DNA of 64,000 nucleotides from Bradyrhizobium sp. LLZ17 (GCF_041200145.1 NZ_CP165734.1:7235001-7299000), one strand, 5' to 3'. Counted from the stretch's first letter, positions 8,042 to 16,466 are shown. Program-made: numbers and translations. The notes: a model not told the origin generated them from the sequence alone.

Positions 8042-8506
8042 ATGCCGCTCGCAGCTTTCGATACGACCCATTGCAATGTGGATCTCGAGCCTTCGCCGAT
8101 CGAACCATCGTGAATCATTGAAGGCCATCCGGAAGCTCGCTCGCGCCTTTTGTCGACGAGCGGATGCAAGACTGCCTGGACCCTGATCTGGTCGTGCACC
8201 GAGGGCCGGTTCAACTGGTACTATGATTTTGATGAAACAATCATGATCCTGGAAGGATCGATCGTGCTCGAAGGCGATGGCATGCCGCCGAAACGCTACG
8301 GCGTTGGCGACGTAGTCTTCTTCCGCAGCGGTCGCCGCGTCACATGGTATGTGGAGGGTTATGTGAAGAAGGTCGCCTTCTGTCGCCTGAGCAATGCGCC
8401 GGGGCTCGGCTATGCCATCCGCGCTCTCAATAAGGTCAGGTCCGTGATCAGGCGGAACAACCCGGCCCTAGTCCCCGCGCTCGCTTGTTTTAACCTGCTC
8501 GCCTAA
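8042..8506 (+). pseudogene. Cupin_3/EutQ-like cupin with in-frame TGA
   Basis: GGAGG lies just before ATG 8042. The frame reads MPLAAFDTTHCNVDLEPSP..EPS and then TGA at 8111-8113. It continues in the same frame as a complete cupin (IWSCTEGRFNWYYDFDETIM, GVGDVVFFRSGRRVTW, YVKKVAFCRL). The intact relative at 17399-17815 has Trp at the stop position (EPSWVLEG), so one TGG-to-TGA change explains it. A restart at TTG 8150 would still include most of the barrel. The predicted product is a single-domain cupin of unknown ligand. Confidence 0.7.
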
Positions 8507-8695
8507 AGGCGCATCTAGTTAGCGCTGGGGCATTTTTGACTCGGAGCCAGAGCGAAGGCTCGGTTCACTCCACGCCATTTTTTGCGCTCGCTTCGTACTT
8601 TTCGCTACACCGCGCTTTACGAGTCGACCTCTTTGCCGGGGCGTGCCTTTCTTGGTGTCGAATAAATGAAGAGAGGCCAGCCACCTGAGGCGGTC

Positions 8696-8841
8696 TCAAT
8701 GACAAGAGGCCCCTTTGCCGTTCTCTTGGACCGGTGGACAGGGAACGTCGCCGTAAGAGCAGAACACGCAGCAATCGCCCGGCTTGGGCTTTAGCCGGGT
8801 GCCGCAGCCAGCGCAGTCATAGAAGAATTGGCGCCTTCGGC
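8696..8841 (-). pseudogene. GDCCVxC-domain protein relic
   Basis: The minus-strand frame reads FFYDCAGCGTRLKPKPGDCC and continues VFCSYGDVPCPPVQ before a stop at 8696-8698. This is the signature C-terminal half of the GDCCVxC (seleno)protein family: a CxxC pair, then GDCCVFC. Upstream the frame is broken (TGA before the conserved part), although a decayed version of the preceding segment is still visible one frame away. No start codon remains. Confidence 0.6.
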
Positions 8842-8957
8842 GTCAGGTCTGTTGTCGCCTGAGGCCGCCTTTTGAAAGTGGGTCACTGCTTCCTGGGCCT
8901 GAGTGAACGGTCAGCCAACGCTTAGGACCGTCCAGCGCGCGACCGTATTTCACGACC

Positions 8958-9181
8958 ATGCCGCGTTCCTTCTTCAACGTCCGCAACCTGGATCCAGGGA
9001 CTCCTCCACAATCGGTCGACCTGCCCGACGAAGCGGCATGGAACGAAGCGCCCGCTTTGCAGCCGACCTGTTTAGGGACGTTGACGGGAAGATGTGCCCC
9101 CGGGGAGAATGGGCCTTGGAAGTCACCGACGACGGCGGGAAGGCAATCTTCAATATTCAGATCAGCACGAAGAAAAAGTAG
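8958..9181 (+). pseudogene. DUF6894-type small protein, frameshifted
   Basis: The start MPRSFFNVRN followed by VDLPDEAAWNEA matches the beginning of DUF6894 proteins (MPRyfFhvrdg..lPD..aA..eA). The rest of the domain, ARFAADLFRDVDGKMCPRGE and WALEVTDDGGKAIFNIQIS, is in the next frame. One indel near 9040-9060 joins them. It is one of three DUF6894-like sequences in the window; all are damaged or diverged. Confidence 0.55.
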
Positions 9182-9363
9182 TAAGGCGGCCTAGCGCTTG
9201 CCGTCGAGATGGAACAAACGTGCACTTTGGTATTTGGTGAGTCTCCCAGCGGCGAGGCAAGGCCAGTGGACCGCGATTTTTAAGAACGAAGTCTTTTCCA
9301 GCTATCAGCCGAATCCGACCAAGCTCTGCAATCACTGGCCGAAGGCCGGTCCTCGCGGTGAAG

Positions 9364-9429
9364 ATGCTCAACGCCGATACCGGAGGGATCGTTCGCATGT
9401 TCAAATGCCAGTGCGGTGAGCAAACTTAG
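9364..9429 (+). other. Possible 21-aa Cys-containing ORF or relic end
   Basis: The short frame MLNADTGGIVRMFKCQCGEQ resembles the Cys-pair end of small zinc-ribbon-like hypothetical proteins. No ribosome binding site or upstream domain is seen. It is listed only as a possible relic. Confidence 0.2.
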
Positions 9430-9489
9430 ACCGAGACGAACGAGTAAGGCCCCCCTCAGTGGCCGGCCTCTAGCGAACGGGCGAGCCTA

Positions 9490-9606
9490 TCACCTCGTAC
9501 TCGAGGCCACGCCCTCCGGATCGTTCTCGTCAATCCCAGCCTGCCCGGCCTCCTCATTGGCAAACACCTTCAGGTCCTCGCCTTGATCGTAAATTCATAC
9601 AGTCAT
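9490..9606 (-). pseudogene. Relic of an MTVWIY...DPEGVAFEYEV small protein
   Basis: From ATG 9606 the frame reads MTV, TGA, then IYDQGEDLKVFANEEAGQAG and IDENDPEGVA. The expected EYEVI ending follows one base out of frame. This matches a short Rhizobiales family I know as MTVWIY..LKVF..EE.A..W..ENDPEGVAFEYEV. A TGG-to-TGA nonsense change at codon 4 and a 1-nt loss near the end explain the damage. The family's function is unknown. Confidence 0.45.
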
Positions 9607-9950
9607 GGTCGCACCGGGAGCTCCGATTTCCGCCTAGGATGAACGCGAGCATCGACCAAGAACTCCGAGATCGCGTCCCCCAGACCCCGGCGACCTTGGT
9701 CAGGCTCTGTGGCATGCACCACGAATTCAACTTGTCAAGCCCGCTGGTGTCAGAGGGTATTCCGGATTCCAGACTGGCCACGCTGGGTGACGACGAGGTT
9801 GCCATGCCCGAGTACTTCGACGCAATTTGACTGCTACCGAATTGGCCATGGAGGCATGATCATCGCGCCGGCAGCGGCTTGTGGCAAGTTACAAGAGGAG
9901 GAACGTTCTGCCCTTGGGCAGAATTCAAAGCTGAACCAAATTGGTCGCTG

Positions 9951-10346
9951 ATGCGCTGCTATATCTTCACGCTCGACGACTTCGGTAGGACACTGAACGC
10001 GCAAGAGATCGACTGCAATAACGCAGAAGAGGGCTCTACAGCTTGGGTCTGCCGCGGTGGCTAACGATCCTATCGAGGTTTGGTGTGGTCCACGGCGTCT
10101 AGCACGCTTTGAGCCAGAGCAGCGGTCACTTTCGCGGCTGCGCGAGCGCTTGATGGTAGCCGAACGCGGTCTCAGCGAAGGCGAGCGACACATCAGTAAG
10201 CAAGAGAGGGTCATCGTGCAGCTCAGGCGCGAAGGGCGCGATCTCGCTCTCGCGTTTTCCATCCTCGACACGTAATCGAAACTCACAAGGCTCATTTGCA
10301 GGAACGGGATTTGCTCGTCGACCAGGTGGCAAAGAGGTCTGGATAG
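9951..10346 (+). pseudogene. DUF6894-like start plus coiled-coil protein, multiply frameshifted
   Basis: MRCYIFTLDDFGRTLNAQEI begins in one frame. ANDPIEVWCGPRRLARFEPE continues in a second frame (from about 10057). The stretch MVAERGLSEGERHISKQERV leads into VQLRREGRDLALAFSILDT and a stop. After two extra bases, ETHKAHLQERDLLVDQV ends at a TAG at 10344. The second half matches short Bradyrhizobium coiled-coil proteins (a..EGERHIarQ...i..L...GhD...A..LL..FE..q..H...RD.L). At least two indels are needed. It may be two former genes. Confidence 0.45.
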
Positions 10347-10444
10347 AGGGGGCGCGCAGTCACAGGTCACGATTGTTGTTGATCGCTAAATGTTCCGTTC
10401 ACGACCCGCGGGAAAGCGGCGGTCGATCCTCTTGGCCGGCGGCC

Positions 10445-10675
10445 CTATTCTTGAGGATTGCCGATGTCGAACGAGCCGAGACGGTAATCGTCACCCAGCG
10501 GTTGCTCATCGCTCAGCCGCGCGATTAAGGTGAATGTCGCGCCGGGGTAGCGCGTCCACACCTCAATGTCCTCTGAAGTGACGGTCAGATATCTGAAAAG
10601 CACCTGTATCGTTCCGGCTCGGTTACGCGGCGGACTTTGTCCCACGTGATCTTGTTGACGCGCATTCTTATTCAA
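10445..10675 (-). CDS. Small hypothetical protein (up to 76 aa)
   Basis: The convincing part is VLFRYLTVTSEDIEVWTRYP, then ATFTLIARLSDEQPLGDDYRLGSFDIG, compact and acidic like a small beta domain. The start is uncertain: TTG 10675, or an internal GTG near 10645. No ribosome binding site is clear. The function is unknown. Confidence 0.45.
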   Translation of the reverse strand: MNKNARQQDHVGQSPPRNRAGTIQVLFRYLTVTSEDIEVWTRYPGATFTLIARLSDEQPLGDDYRLGSFDIGNPQE

Positions 10676-10749
10676 CTCGAGAAAGAAATCCGCTCATGTT
10701 CCTTCTTGCGGCCGAGCGAAATGGTCGCAAAAGCTCCGGCGGGATACTC

Positions 10750-10964
10750 CTAGGTCCACTCGTTTTCGGGCAAGGAGCCGGAAGGCGGTTGGAGTTCTTC
10801 CAGGCCGGCTTCGATTACAGCCAGTTCATCTTGGATCGCTTTGACCGCGTTTTCGGGGTTGATGTCGGACACAGCTTGCAGCTCACCGAGCACCGATGCG
10901 CCAGCAGGTCCGTCAGCGCGCGTCGTTCCCGCACCTTGACGTAGCCTGCGACGATCAATTCCAT
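10750..10964 (-). pseudogene. Frameshifted small helical protein (MELIVAGYV family)
   Basis: ATG 10964 opens MELIVAGYVKVRERRALTDL and then drifts into an early stop. One base away the sequence continues ASVLGELQAVSDINPENAVK, AIQDELAVIEAGLEELQPPS and ends at TAG 10750. Joined by one indel near 10905, this is a coherent helical protein of about 70 aa of a type seen in Bradyrhizobium (MELIVAGYV..r.RRAL..L...IqdELAvIEaGLe.L). The function is unknown. Confidence 0.5.
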
Positions 10965-11004
10965 CGCCTTTGAAAGTTCGTCGCTTCCTAATCCGCGCCT
11001 CCAG

Positions 11005-11259
11005 TTATCGCGGTTGGCAAAGCTCCGTCAGACCAGTCTCCGTCATGCGGAATTCGATGCCCGTTTTCGTTGATCGCTGTTCGATCCACCCATTTCGCAG
11101 AAGCGCAAGCGCAGTTTTGGGGCTATGGGGCAGCTTCGCGCAAGCAATCCAATCGACATCCAGAAATTGGCGGTGATACTGACTAAACATCGGGCTACGC
11201 TTTTGGTCCTGCAATATCGCCTCCCGGGCGCTCTGTTTGAATGGAAACCAGTTTTGCAT
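11005..11259 (-). CDS. Small hypothetical protein with winged-helix-like end
   Basis: AAGGGTGCG precedes the ATG at 11259. The 84-aa product ends with KTALALLRNGWIEQRSTKTG and IEFRMTETGLTEL, resembling the recognition-helix/wing pattern of small winged-helix or MarR-like ends (L...GWIE......yrlTe.Gl..L). The N-terminal half is not recognised. It could be a small DNA-binding protein, but evidence is weak. Confidence 0.5.
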   Translation of the reverse strand: MQNWFPFKQSAREAILQDQKRSPMFSQYHRQFLDVDWIACAKLPHSPKTALALLRNGWIEQRSTKTGIEFRMTETGLTELCQPR

Positions 11260-11525
11260 CGCACCCTTGAGGATCAGTTACTAACCGGAAGAATCGGCAA
11301 TCTATTCTAAATGATTCGAAATTATCCTTTGAACATCGACCACAAGGACGCATCGGCGGCTCGGTTGGTTCCGGCTCTCAGGCGGAGCTACGCTCGTCTA
11401 GGAGCGTGGATGGCGCGCGGTGAGCCCAGCCGCTTGCCGTCGTCGCGGCGCTAGCGCCCAGCTCGCTTTCCCGACCCGCCGCTACCGCCAGCGCCGCCGC
11501 GCATTTTAGGTGTCTACGATCGCCA

Positions 11526-11738
11526 ATGACGAACAATCGCACATCGACGCGTCCATGGCTGCCGGACGAAGAAGCGGAATTGCTCTCGCTCTTCGCCGAA
11601 GGTGCTACAGCTGAAGAGGTTGGCGAACGGCTCCGCCGCACCCGCCAAGCAGTTTACGCTCGCTTGCAGCGCTTTCAAAGGCAGCGGGGGCGAGCGAGCA
11701 AAACGAACGGAAAGTCATTCGCGCAGCTGACGGATTGA
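11526..11738 (+). CDS. Myb/SANT-like small DNA-binding protein
   Basis: This 70-aa protein has PWLPDEEAELLSLFAEGATA, then EEVGERLRRTRQAVYARLQR: an acidic first helix and a helix-turn-helix with an Arg-rich recognition helix, as in short Myb-like or Trp-cluster DNA-binding proteins. It is of the same class as 995-1210. No strong ribosome binding site is visible. Targets are unknown. Confidence 0.6.
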   Translation: MTNNRTSTRPWLPDEEAELLSLFAEGATAEEVGERLRRTRQAVYARLQRFQRQRGRASKTNGKSFAQLTD

Positions 11739-11830
11739 AGGCCGGGCCGCTAGCTCACGTCTTGGTGCGGCCGCCAACCGCAGCGCCAAAAAGGCCGCGT
11801 TGATGAGCTCGCGCGGAGAACGAGCCGCTC

Positions 11831-12061
11831 TTAAGCCGCCGGAGTGACGAGCGCGTATCCATGTTTGATCGCCGCTTCGAAGACCTGCTTCAAGCCGGCA
11901 TCCGCTAGGACTTCATCCGCCGCGCTAAAGCCGGTCACCGGTCGCCAATCGAGGCCCTTGGTCGGCTCTGGCAACATAGCGGCATTGAAGGCGTATGCGG
12001 TGCGGCCCGGCCGCTCGCCATAGGAGGCACCTTGCTCGACGAACTTCTGAAGTCGGTTCAA
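11831..12061 (-). CDS. Conserved-looking hypothetical protein (76 aa)
   Basis: The protein reads MNRLQKFVEQGASYGERPGR and onward, ending AGLKQVFEAAIKHGYALVTP. It is compact with no membrane segment, and I associate it with unannotated Bradyrhizobium proteins. It begins 4 bp after the 12065-12256 gene ends on the same strand, so the two probably form one transcription unit. Confidence 0.6.
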   Translation of the reverse strand: MNRLQKFVEQGASYGERPGRTAYAFNAAMLPEPTKGLDWRPVTGFSAADEVLADAGLKQVFEAAIKHGYALVTPAA

Positions 12062-12064
12062 GGG

Positions 12065-12256
12065 CTACCGCCTGGCATCCGGAGTTGAGATCTGCTGGAC
12101 GAAGGCGCCGGTTTTTCGATCACCCGCACAGACGTAAGAATAGCGCTGGCCGCCTCCCGGACCCTCGGTGTCGATATCGACAATAATAGGTATCGATTGA
12201 CCTTTCCAGTTCACCAGCTGTCCAGCTGGCATTGGCCGTGTCCCGGATCTCACCAC
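12065..12256 (-). CDS. Small hypothetical protein (63 aa), first of a two-gene unit
   Basis: GTG 12256 starts a frame reading LVNWKGQSIPIIVDIDTEGP, GGGQRYSYVCAGDRKTGAFVQ and a basic end. Strand-like spacing suggests a small beta domain. No ribosome binding site is obvious. The 4-bp spacing to the next gene (11831-12061) and coherent sequence support it as real. The function is unknown. Confidence 0.5.
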   Translation of the reverse strand: MVRSGTRPMPAGQLVNWKGQSIPIIVDIDTEGPGGGQRYSYVCAGDRKTGAFVQQISTPDARR

Positions 12257-12627
12257 TTTGAGACCGGCAAGTTTTGGAAGGGCTTCCGTAGCTCTGAGAG
12301 TACAGAGCTTTTTTATCGGCCGCAGCGAATTGTCGTGACAACGAGAGCGGGCAAAAGGCCGAGCCTCAGTGCCGCGGCGATGGTGCGCTTAGTGCGCATG
12401 GATAAATTTCCCCAACGGCAATTCAACCGCGCCACACTCCAAAAGGCAATGCCCCAGCTTTTGCTTCCCTTGCACGGGAGGGCAGGCCGATGAGGACTCT
12501 CCCCAAACCGCTTACGGAAATCCGGCTGGCTCTCGCGGCCTTCCGCGCAGTTCGGCGGCACTGCGACGGTTTAGATTCACCTGCCATCACGGCACCTTCG
12601 CACCGGGTCGTCGCCGCCAAGGGACCT
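12257..12627. other. Gap with no recognised gene
   Basis: Several overlapping frames on both strands are open, but none has a ribosome binding site, domain or membrane pattern. Confidence 0.3.
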
Positions 12628-12888
12628 TTAATCGGTGAACTCAACACCAACCCGATTTGCACTTTTCCAGACCAACCGGCAAGCCCGGACGGTCCGGTCT
12701 TTTTCCATGATGAGTTTGAAGCGGTCGCGGAGGAAACCCGCATCAGCGAGCTCGATGGCTGCGCCGTGCTCGGAGATATTGATGACGCAGCATCTGATGC
12801 TAGATCCATCGCCGAAGATGTAGGCTGTCTCAATGACCGCCTTGCGCTCTACTCGCCGCCGTTCGTCGGTCATCATGCTGCGCGACAC
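12628..12888 (-). CDS. PilZ-domain protein (c-di-GMP receptor type)
   Basis: The whole 86-aa protein is one PilZ domain. It has the Arg cluster DERRRVERK (RxxxR-type motif), then CVINISEHGAAIEL carrying the N-x-S-x-x-G motif, and the closing strands RACRLVWKSANRVGVEF. Both c-di-GMP-binding motifs are present, so it should bind the second messenger. GTG 12888 overlaps the stop of the upstream gene by one base (TAGTG), so it is probably translationally coupled. The partner is unknown; the diguanylate cyclase at 21886-22908 is a possible source of ligand. Confidence 0.8.
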   Translation of the reverse strand: MSRSMMTDERRRVERKAVIETAYIFGDGSSIRCCVINISEHGAAIELADAGFLRDRFKLIMEKDRTVRACRLVWKSANRVGVEFTD

Positions 12889-13109
12889 TATGCCGCCCGC
12901 TTCATCACAAGACGGCTCTCGCGCTCTACATTTTCTTCGATGAAGGACGGGGCGTCCCAGTCGAGCTCAGACAGTCGAGCGAGCAGATCCTGCAGCCGAA
13001 CAGGCAAGCTTGCCTCGACGCGCAGCATTTGACCAAGCCGCTCGCCGATCTCGTTGCAGACTGCTTGGATGTGATCTTGTCCCGCTGTAATAGGCGAAGC
13101 CGTGCGCAT
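12888..13109 (-). CDS. Small helical protein upstream of the PilZ gene (73 aa)
   Basis: From ATG 13109 (GGGACAG upstream) the core reads HIQAVCNEIGERLGQMLRVE, then LPVRLQDLLARLSELDWDAP. The spacing IGxxLxxML...LPxxLxxLLxxLxxLD is reminiscent of NepR-like anti-sigma factors, but I do not assign it. It is directly coupled to the PilZ gene. The longer frame up to 13280 adds unconvincing sequence. Confidence 0.5.
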   Translation of the reverse strand: MRTASPITAGQDHIQAVCNEIGERLGQMLRVEASLPVRLQDLLARLSELDWDAPSFIEENVERESRLVMKRAA

Positions 13110-13457
13110 CCGCTGTCCCTGTTTTTGCGTTCCCGCAGTAAAACATCCAGATGGCGTGGGAGACGTTAACGCGATCGGCCAAGTCGGTGAGCTGGTGAAC
13201 GGGTTGTGAAGTAGAGGGCGATAAAACGCTTCATTCACCTTTCCAGCGCGTTGACACTGCAAAAGATGGCCCTGACCCACTCCTTCGCTGTTGGCCGTTG
13301 ACTACGAAAATAATGCTCGGGGTTTTTCAGTGTCGCGGGCCACGGCCCAAAAGAAGCGGCGGGTCCAATTGCGGCCGCGCGTACTTAGTCGCTCTGCAAC
13401 TGCATGCCTCGGGAGCGGCCTCCTTCGGTCCTTCATTGTCTAGCGAAGGACGTCGCA
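13110..13457. other. Gap with no recognised gene
   Basis: Only unsupported short frames are present here. Confidence 0.3.
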
Positions 13458-13620
13458 GTGTCCTCTCAGGTTGATGCTGATCGGCTTAAGAGCAACGCTG
13501 ATGAATGTCGCCAGATGGCGCAAGGCGCCCAGAGCAAAGACGCTGGGGAGCATGGCTGCGCTTGGCTGCCGAATGCATCCGCCTGCGGAACATGAGATTT
13601 AAGGCCACCTCAGTCGGCGG
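13458..13620 (+). pseudogene. Relic of a SNADECRQMA...WLRLAAE small protein, frameshifted
   Basis: GAAGGAC precedes GTG 13458. The frame reads VDADRLKSNADECRQMAQGA and then loses sense. One frame away, AWLRLAAECIRLRN continues. Together they match a very common short Bradyrhizobium helical protein (R..AaECr.MA......k..WL.lAe.W.rL). A single indel near 13540-13555 broke it. Confidence 0.5.
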
Positions 13621-13652
13621 CGCCTTTCTGTGCGCCGGTTTACGCTGGCAGC

Positions 13653-13847
13653 CTAAGCATCAAGGCAGGGGACGGCGAAGTTTTCGCAGATCAACGCGAA
13701 GGACTTCTTGGCAGCAGCATCTTCGAAGCGAAAATCGCGTGCCCGTGTCAGCTTGCTCGACCCACCAATAATGCGCGAGACTTCGCCACGCAGCTGATCC
13801 AGTTTTCTGCCGTAGGCTCGTACAATCAGACAATTGGTCTTGACCAT
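13653..13847 (-). CDS. Small hypothetical protein (64 aa), has a decayed relative
   Basis: From ATG 13847 the product reads MVKTNCLIVRAYGRKLDQLR and ends RARDFRFEDAAAKKSFALIC...FAVPCLDA. A decayed relative with FCFEDARAKKTLL and the same terminal LDA lies at 16467-16575 on the same strand. Recurrence suggests a genuine family. The function is unknown. Confidence 0.5.
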   Translation of the reverse strand: MVKTNCLIVRAYGRKLDQLRGEVSRIIGGSSKLTRARDFRFEDAAAKKSFALICENFAVPCLDA

Positions 13848-14368
13848 GGAACACCTGAGCGAAAAGTCGTTCGCGGAGAGACGGGCCTGGCTTAGGGCAG
13901 GGGTGGGGTTATCGCCGGGGTCGCTCCGGCAGCTCGCAGTCGAGCCAGCCAGAGCAAACGGCCCGCCGAGCGGACGGTTCCGGGCGGTGGCGTTCGGACG
14001 CGAGGGAGAGATGGGCGGCGGCCCCGCCAAGGCCGTTAAATGGCGAGGCCGCCTGCGCTCCGGACTAGCAGGGGCCGGGGCTTTGGGGCCCGGAGGCCGC
14101 TCCATCCTACGCCGGACCAATGGGAATGGAGATTGCCCGAACGAGGCACCACTTCAGTGTATCGGGCAACTCAACGAAAGGGGCCGCCTCAGCGACCCTT
14201 GCCGGTCGAATCTGTTCGGGATCAAATGTCAGCCCCGGCGACACTCACGTCAGAGGCAGTGAGACTGGAGCGATCCAGATAACTACGGTGTGTATCGCGG
14301 ATGGATTCGTTCTTCACCTTGTCCCGACTTCAGTGGGCTACCACGGTAGGATTGATTGTCGGGCGCCT
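13848..14368. other. Gap, very GC-rich, no recognised gene
   Basis: Long open frames here (13834-14262, 14120-14782 on plus) have no start signals or domain patterns and reflect base composition. Confidence 0.3.
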
Positions 14369-14596
14369 GATCGAAAATTGAATCATCAGGAAAGTCCGCG
14401 CGAGGATTCCGGGACTATCCGAAACCTCAACGCGCCATGCGTTCGTCTGTCACAACGGACCGTTCGGTCCGCCGTTGAGAATTTCCCCGAACAATTCGAT
14501 CGCAGCTGCTTCCGCAGCTTCGATGTCCGGAAGTTCCAATCCGACATCGTCGAAGACGGAAATGCCGTTGTGAACGTGGAAAAAGAACCGGGTCAT
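14369..14596 (-). pseudogene. DUF6894-type small protein with in-frame TGA
   Basis: ATG 14596 gives MTRFFFHVHNGISVFDDVGL and ELPDIEAAEAAAIELFGEIL, the classic DUF6894 start. A TGA at 14450-14452 follows NGGPNGPL. The same frame then continues QTNAWRVEVSDSPGILARTF and LMIQFSI, which is the usual second half (WrveVtD..G..l....f). One nonsense substitution thus truncates the gene to 48 aa. Confidence 0.6.
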
Positions 14597-14737
14597 CCAC
14601 ACGACTCCCACTCCAAGGGACGGCAGCGAGAACGCCCGATCTCACTCCGCGAATGTAGCGCCCGACAAATAGACCGGCTGAGGAAGGCAGAACGCCGCCC
14701 TTCTGAAGCAGATAAATGCCTTTGTGGGTACGCCTTA

Positions 14738-14941
14738 TCAGAGGCTGAGGCGGCGGACTTCGCCTGGTCGAAGCGTATCTGATTTCACGCGCTGGCGGTG
14801 CTGCAACAGCTTTGTGGTGTGCCCGTGGCCGACGACCCGCGCAACCGCTTCAGTCGCCTTCTCAGGTTCGACCGCTGCAACCCAGTACGACCTTTCCCCG
14901 TCGGACGAGATGACGGCGACTATGGGTAAGCGAACCATCAT
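14738..14941 (-). CDS. Small hypothetical protein (67 aa)
   Basis: The product reads MVRLPIVAVISSDGERSYWV, AAVEPEKATEAVARVVGHGH and ends LRPGEVRRLSL, a compact alpha/beta-looking domain resembling uncharacterised rhizobial proteins that end in a PGEVRRL-type motif. The start may be the first or second Met (14941 or 14938). The function is unknown. Confidence 0.55.
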   Translation of the reverse strand: MMVRLPIVAVISSDGERSYWVAAVEPEKATEAVARVVGHGHTTKLLQHRQRVKSDTLRPGEVRRLSL

Positions 14942-15099
14942 CCAAAAAATCCGTATTCACAGCGCAACTTTAAGTTCCGCCCGCAGCTGGTTGTGCCACT
15001 GGTCCCTAAACGACACGCCGCTGAGCTCGAATTGCACTGGCCCGGCCGCGGCCTGTCTCAATCTGGGCGTGTGAAATCCCCAGCAGCTAAGCATCAGCA

Positions 15100-15130
15100 G
15101 AGCCCGTGCCGGGATTCGAACCCGCGCTCA
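15100..15130 (-). other. tRNA T-arm-like sequence, possible tRNA 3' fragment
   Basis: On the minus strand GCGGGTTCGAATCCCGGC has the invariant TTCGAAT loop and a four-pair stem, followed by CACGGGC as a possible acceptor half. No matching 5' acceptor strand or clear D and anticodon arms were found upstream, so it is not a full tRNA. Such fragments can mark an integration (att) site, but that is inference. Confidence 0.3.
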
Positions 15131-15413
15131 CGCGGCCGGTGCAGACATCTGGCCTGTTGCTTCAGCCCGGCGCTCTTTCCCGCTGGCTTTTGCGGGCGCC
15201 GCCGCCCATCGCAACCGGAAGTGCCTGGCGTTCGCATGCCGAAAGGCCCGCCTATCGTCGTCGGTTCACGCTGGCAGGCTTGCTGTGGTAAAAAGTATTC
15301 CTGCGATCGGTGGCCGCCGATGGCCAAAAGGGATTCTTCCAACTCCAGCAAGCTCTCGCAGGTCGGCGGGTCTTCTTGGCTAGCTGTTCGGCAGCGATCG
15401 CCAAAGCAGATGC

Positions 15414-15446
15414 AAAAAGGCCGCAGCACCTTTCGACGCTGCGGCC
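15414..15446 (-). terminator. Rho-independent terminator-like hairpin (minus strand)
   Basis: A perfect 9-bp stem, GGCCGCAGC/GCTGCGGCC, has an A5 run on its plus-strand left side, so on the minus strand it is followed by T5. No minus-strand gene is recognised immediately upstream. Confidence 0.45.
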
Positions 15447-16370
15447 CAGCCGGGTCAAAAAAGGTGACATATGGACCAGCCCGGCCTGCGCGATGCTATG
15501 CGTGTGTGCTTACGGTGCAACGCAAATCGCTGTTTCCATATTGGAAACCGCGCGACTGGTGCAAAATGGATGACAGTTCGTTTGACATAGACAGGATGCA
15601 CGCCCGTTCGGAAAATCGGACCGCTGGCCTGTCTCGGACGGCGATGGCCTCCTGCGTTGGAATGCGCGGTGGCCGAGTCATGATCAACAAATGATCGGCG
15701 ACATGATTGACCGAAAGATGCAGGGGGAACTCGCGGGTCTTCCGCGCCTTCTTGCCAATCCCGGGACATGATGGACGTAAGTCGGAGCCTGCTGGAACGG
15801 AGCGAACGGTTCATACAACAAACAGCCTCACCCTTCACGCGCCGATGAGGCTCGCCATGTCTTCTCCATCGATTGTGACCGATTTGGTTCACGCTGGCTG
15901 ACAAAGTACGGGCCGCAGCAGGTGGACCGCTGCGGCCCCGCGCGTGGTCAAAATGAACCGGGTAAAAAGAAAATGGTGAAATATGCAGCCAGCCCCGGTG
16001 ACGCCTACAATAAGCCAAAAGCGCCGGAGGGTGCAAATTGATTCGAAATGTTCCTTAACGTGTGTCAAGCGCTTTGAGGGAAGGCACCGCCGGGGCTGGC
16101 TGTTGGCGGGCCTTCTCCCAAGCACAAGGCCGTGTATGTCCCCCACGGCCCCGTCCCATGAATCACTTTGCGCTGGTGCCGCTAACAGAGTGTTAACCTC
16201 GATCTGTTCGAGTTGCCCGGTCGCACGGCGAACTCTCGCGACTTGGCTGGACGTTCGCTACCTAACGCGCCTGGCGGGCTTCTTTCATTGCGGTTCGCGC
16301 TGGCGGCCCTTGCGTGCTCTAAGAGCGATACCAGCGATCGTCGCCCGCTGATCGCCAATACATCAGTCAA

Positions 16371-16401
16371 AAAACTCCCGCCGGCTGCGTCGGCGGGTTT
16401 T
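16371..16401. terminator. Bidirectional terminator-like hairpin
   Basis: The stem CCCGCCG/CGGCGGG (16377-16383 with 16391-16397) has a 7-nt loop, flanked by an A-run on the left and TTTT on the right. Confidence 0.5.
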
Positions 16402-16466
16402 CTTGAGAGCTTGGAGCCTTGGAAAATTTCGGGTGCCGCCGGTTCGCGCTAGACGCCTTTGTCTCA

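Larger units (their letters stand above)
14942..16370. other. 1.4-kb stretch without a convincing gene
   Basis: Many short frames are open on both strands, none with good signals. The region holds a tRNA-T-arm-like sequence (15100-15130), a terminator-like hairpin (15414-15446), a second hairpin GGGCCGCAGC/GCTGCGGCCC (15910-15938) and three copies of the motif GGTTCACGCTGG or GGTTCGCGCTGG. Confidence 0.4.

Noticed and set aside
9554..9805. 83-codon minus-strand frame
   Set aside because: It overlaps the MTVWIY-type relic in another frame and shows no pattern of its own.
12490..13032. 180-codon plus-strand frame
   Set aside because: It is antisense to the PilZ gene and its coupled partner, which have clear motifs.
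14120..14782. 220-codon plus-strand frame
   Set aside because: No start signal or family pattern, and it runs antisense to the DUF6894-type relic at 14369-14596 and part of the 14738-14941 gene.
15100..15180. Complete tRNA gene on the minus strand
   Set aside because: Only a T-arm and a possible acceptor half are visible; no complementary 5' acceptor strand or clear D and anticodon arms were found.
15455..16036. 193-codon minus-strand frame
   Set aside because: Composition-driven; no ribosome binding site, domain or coherent pattern.
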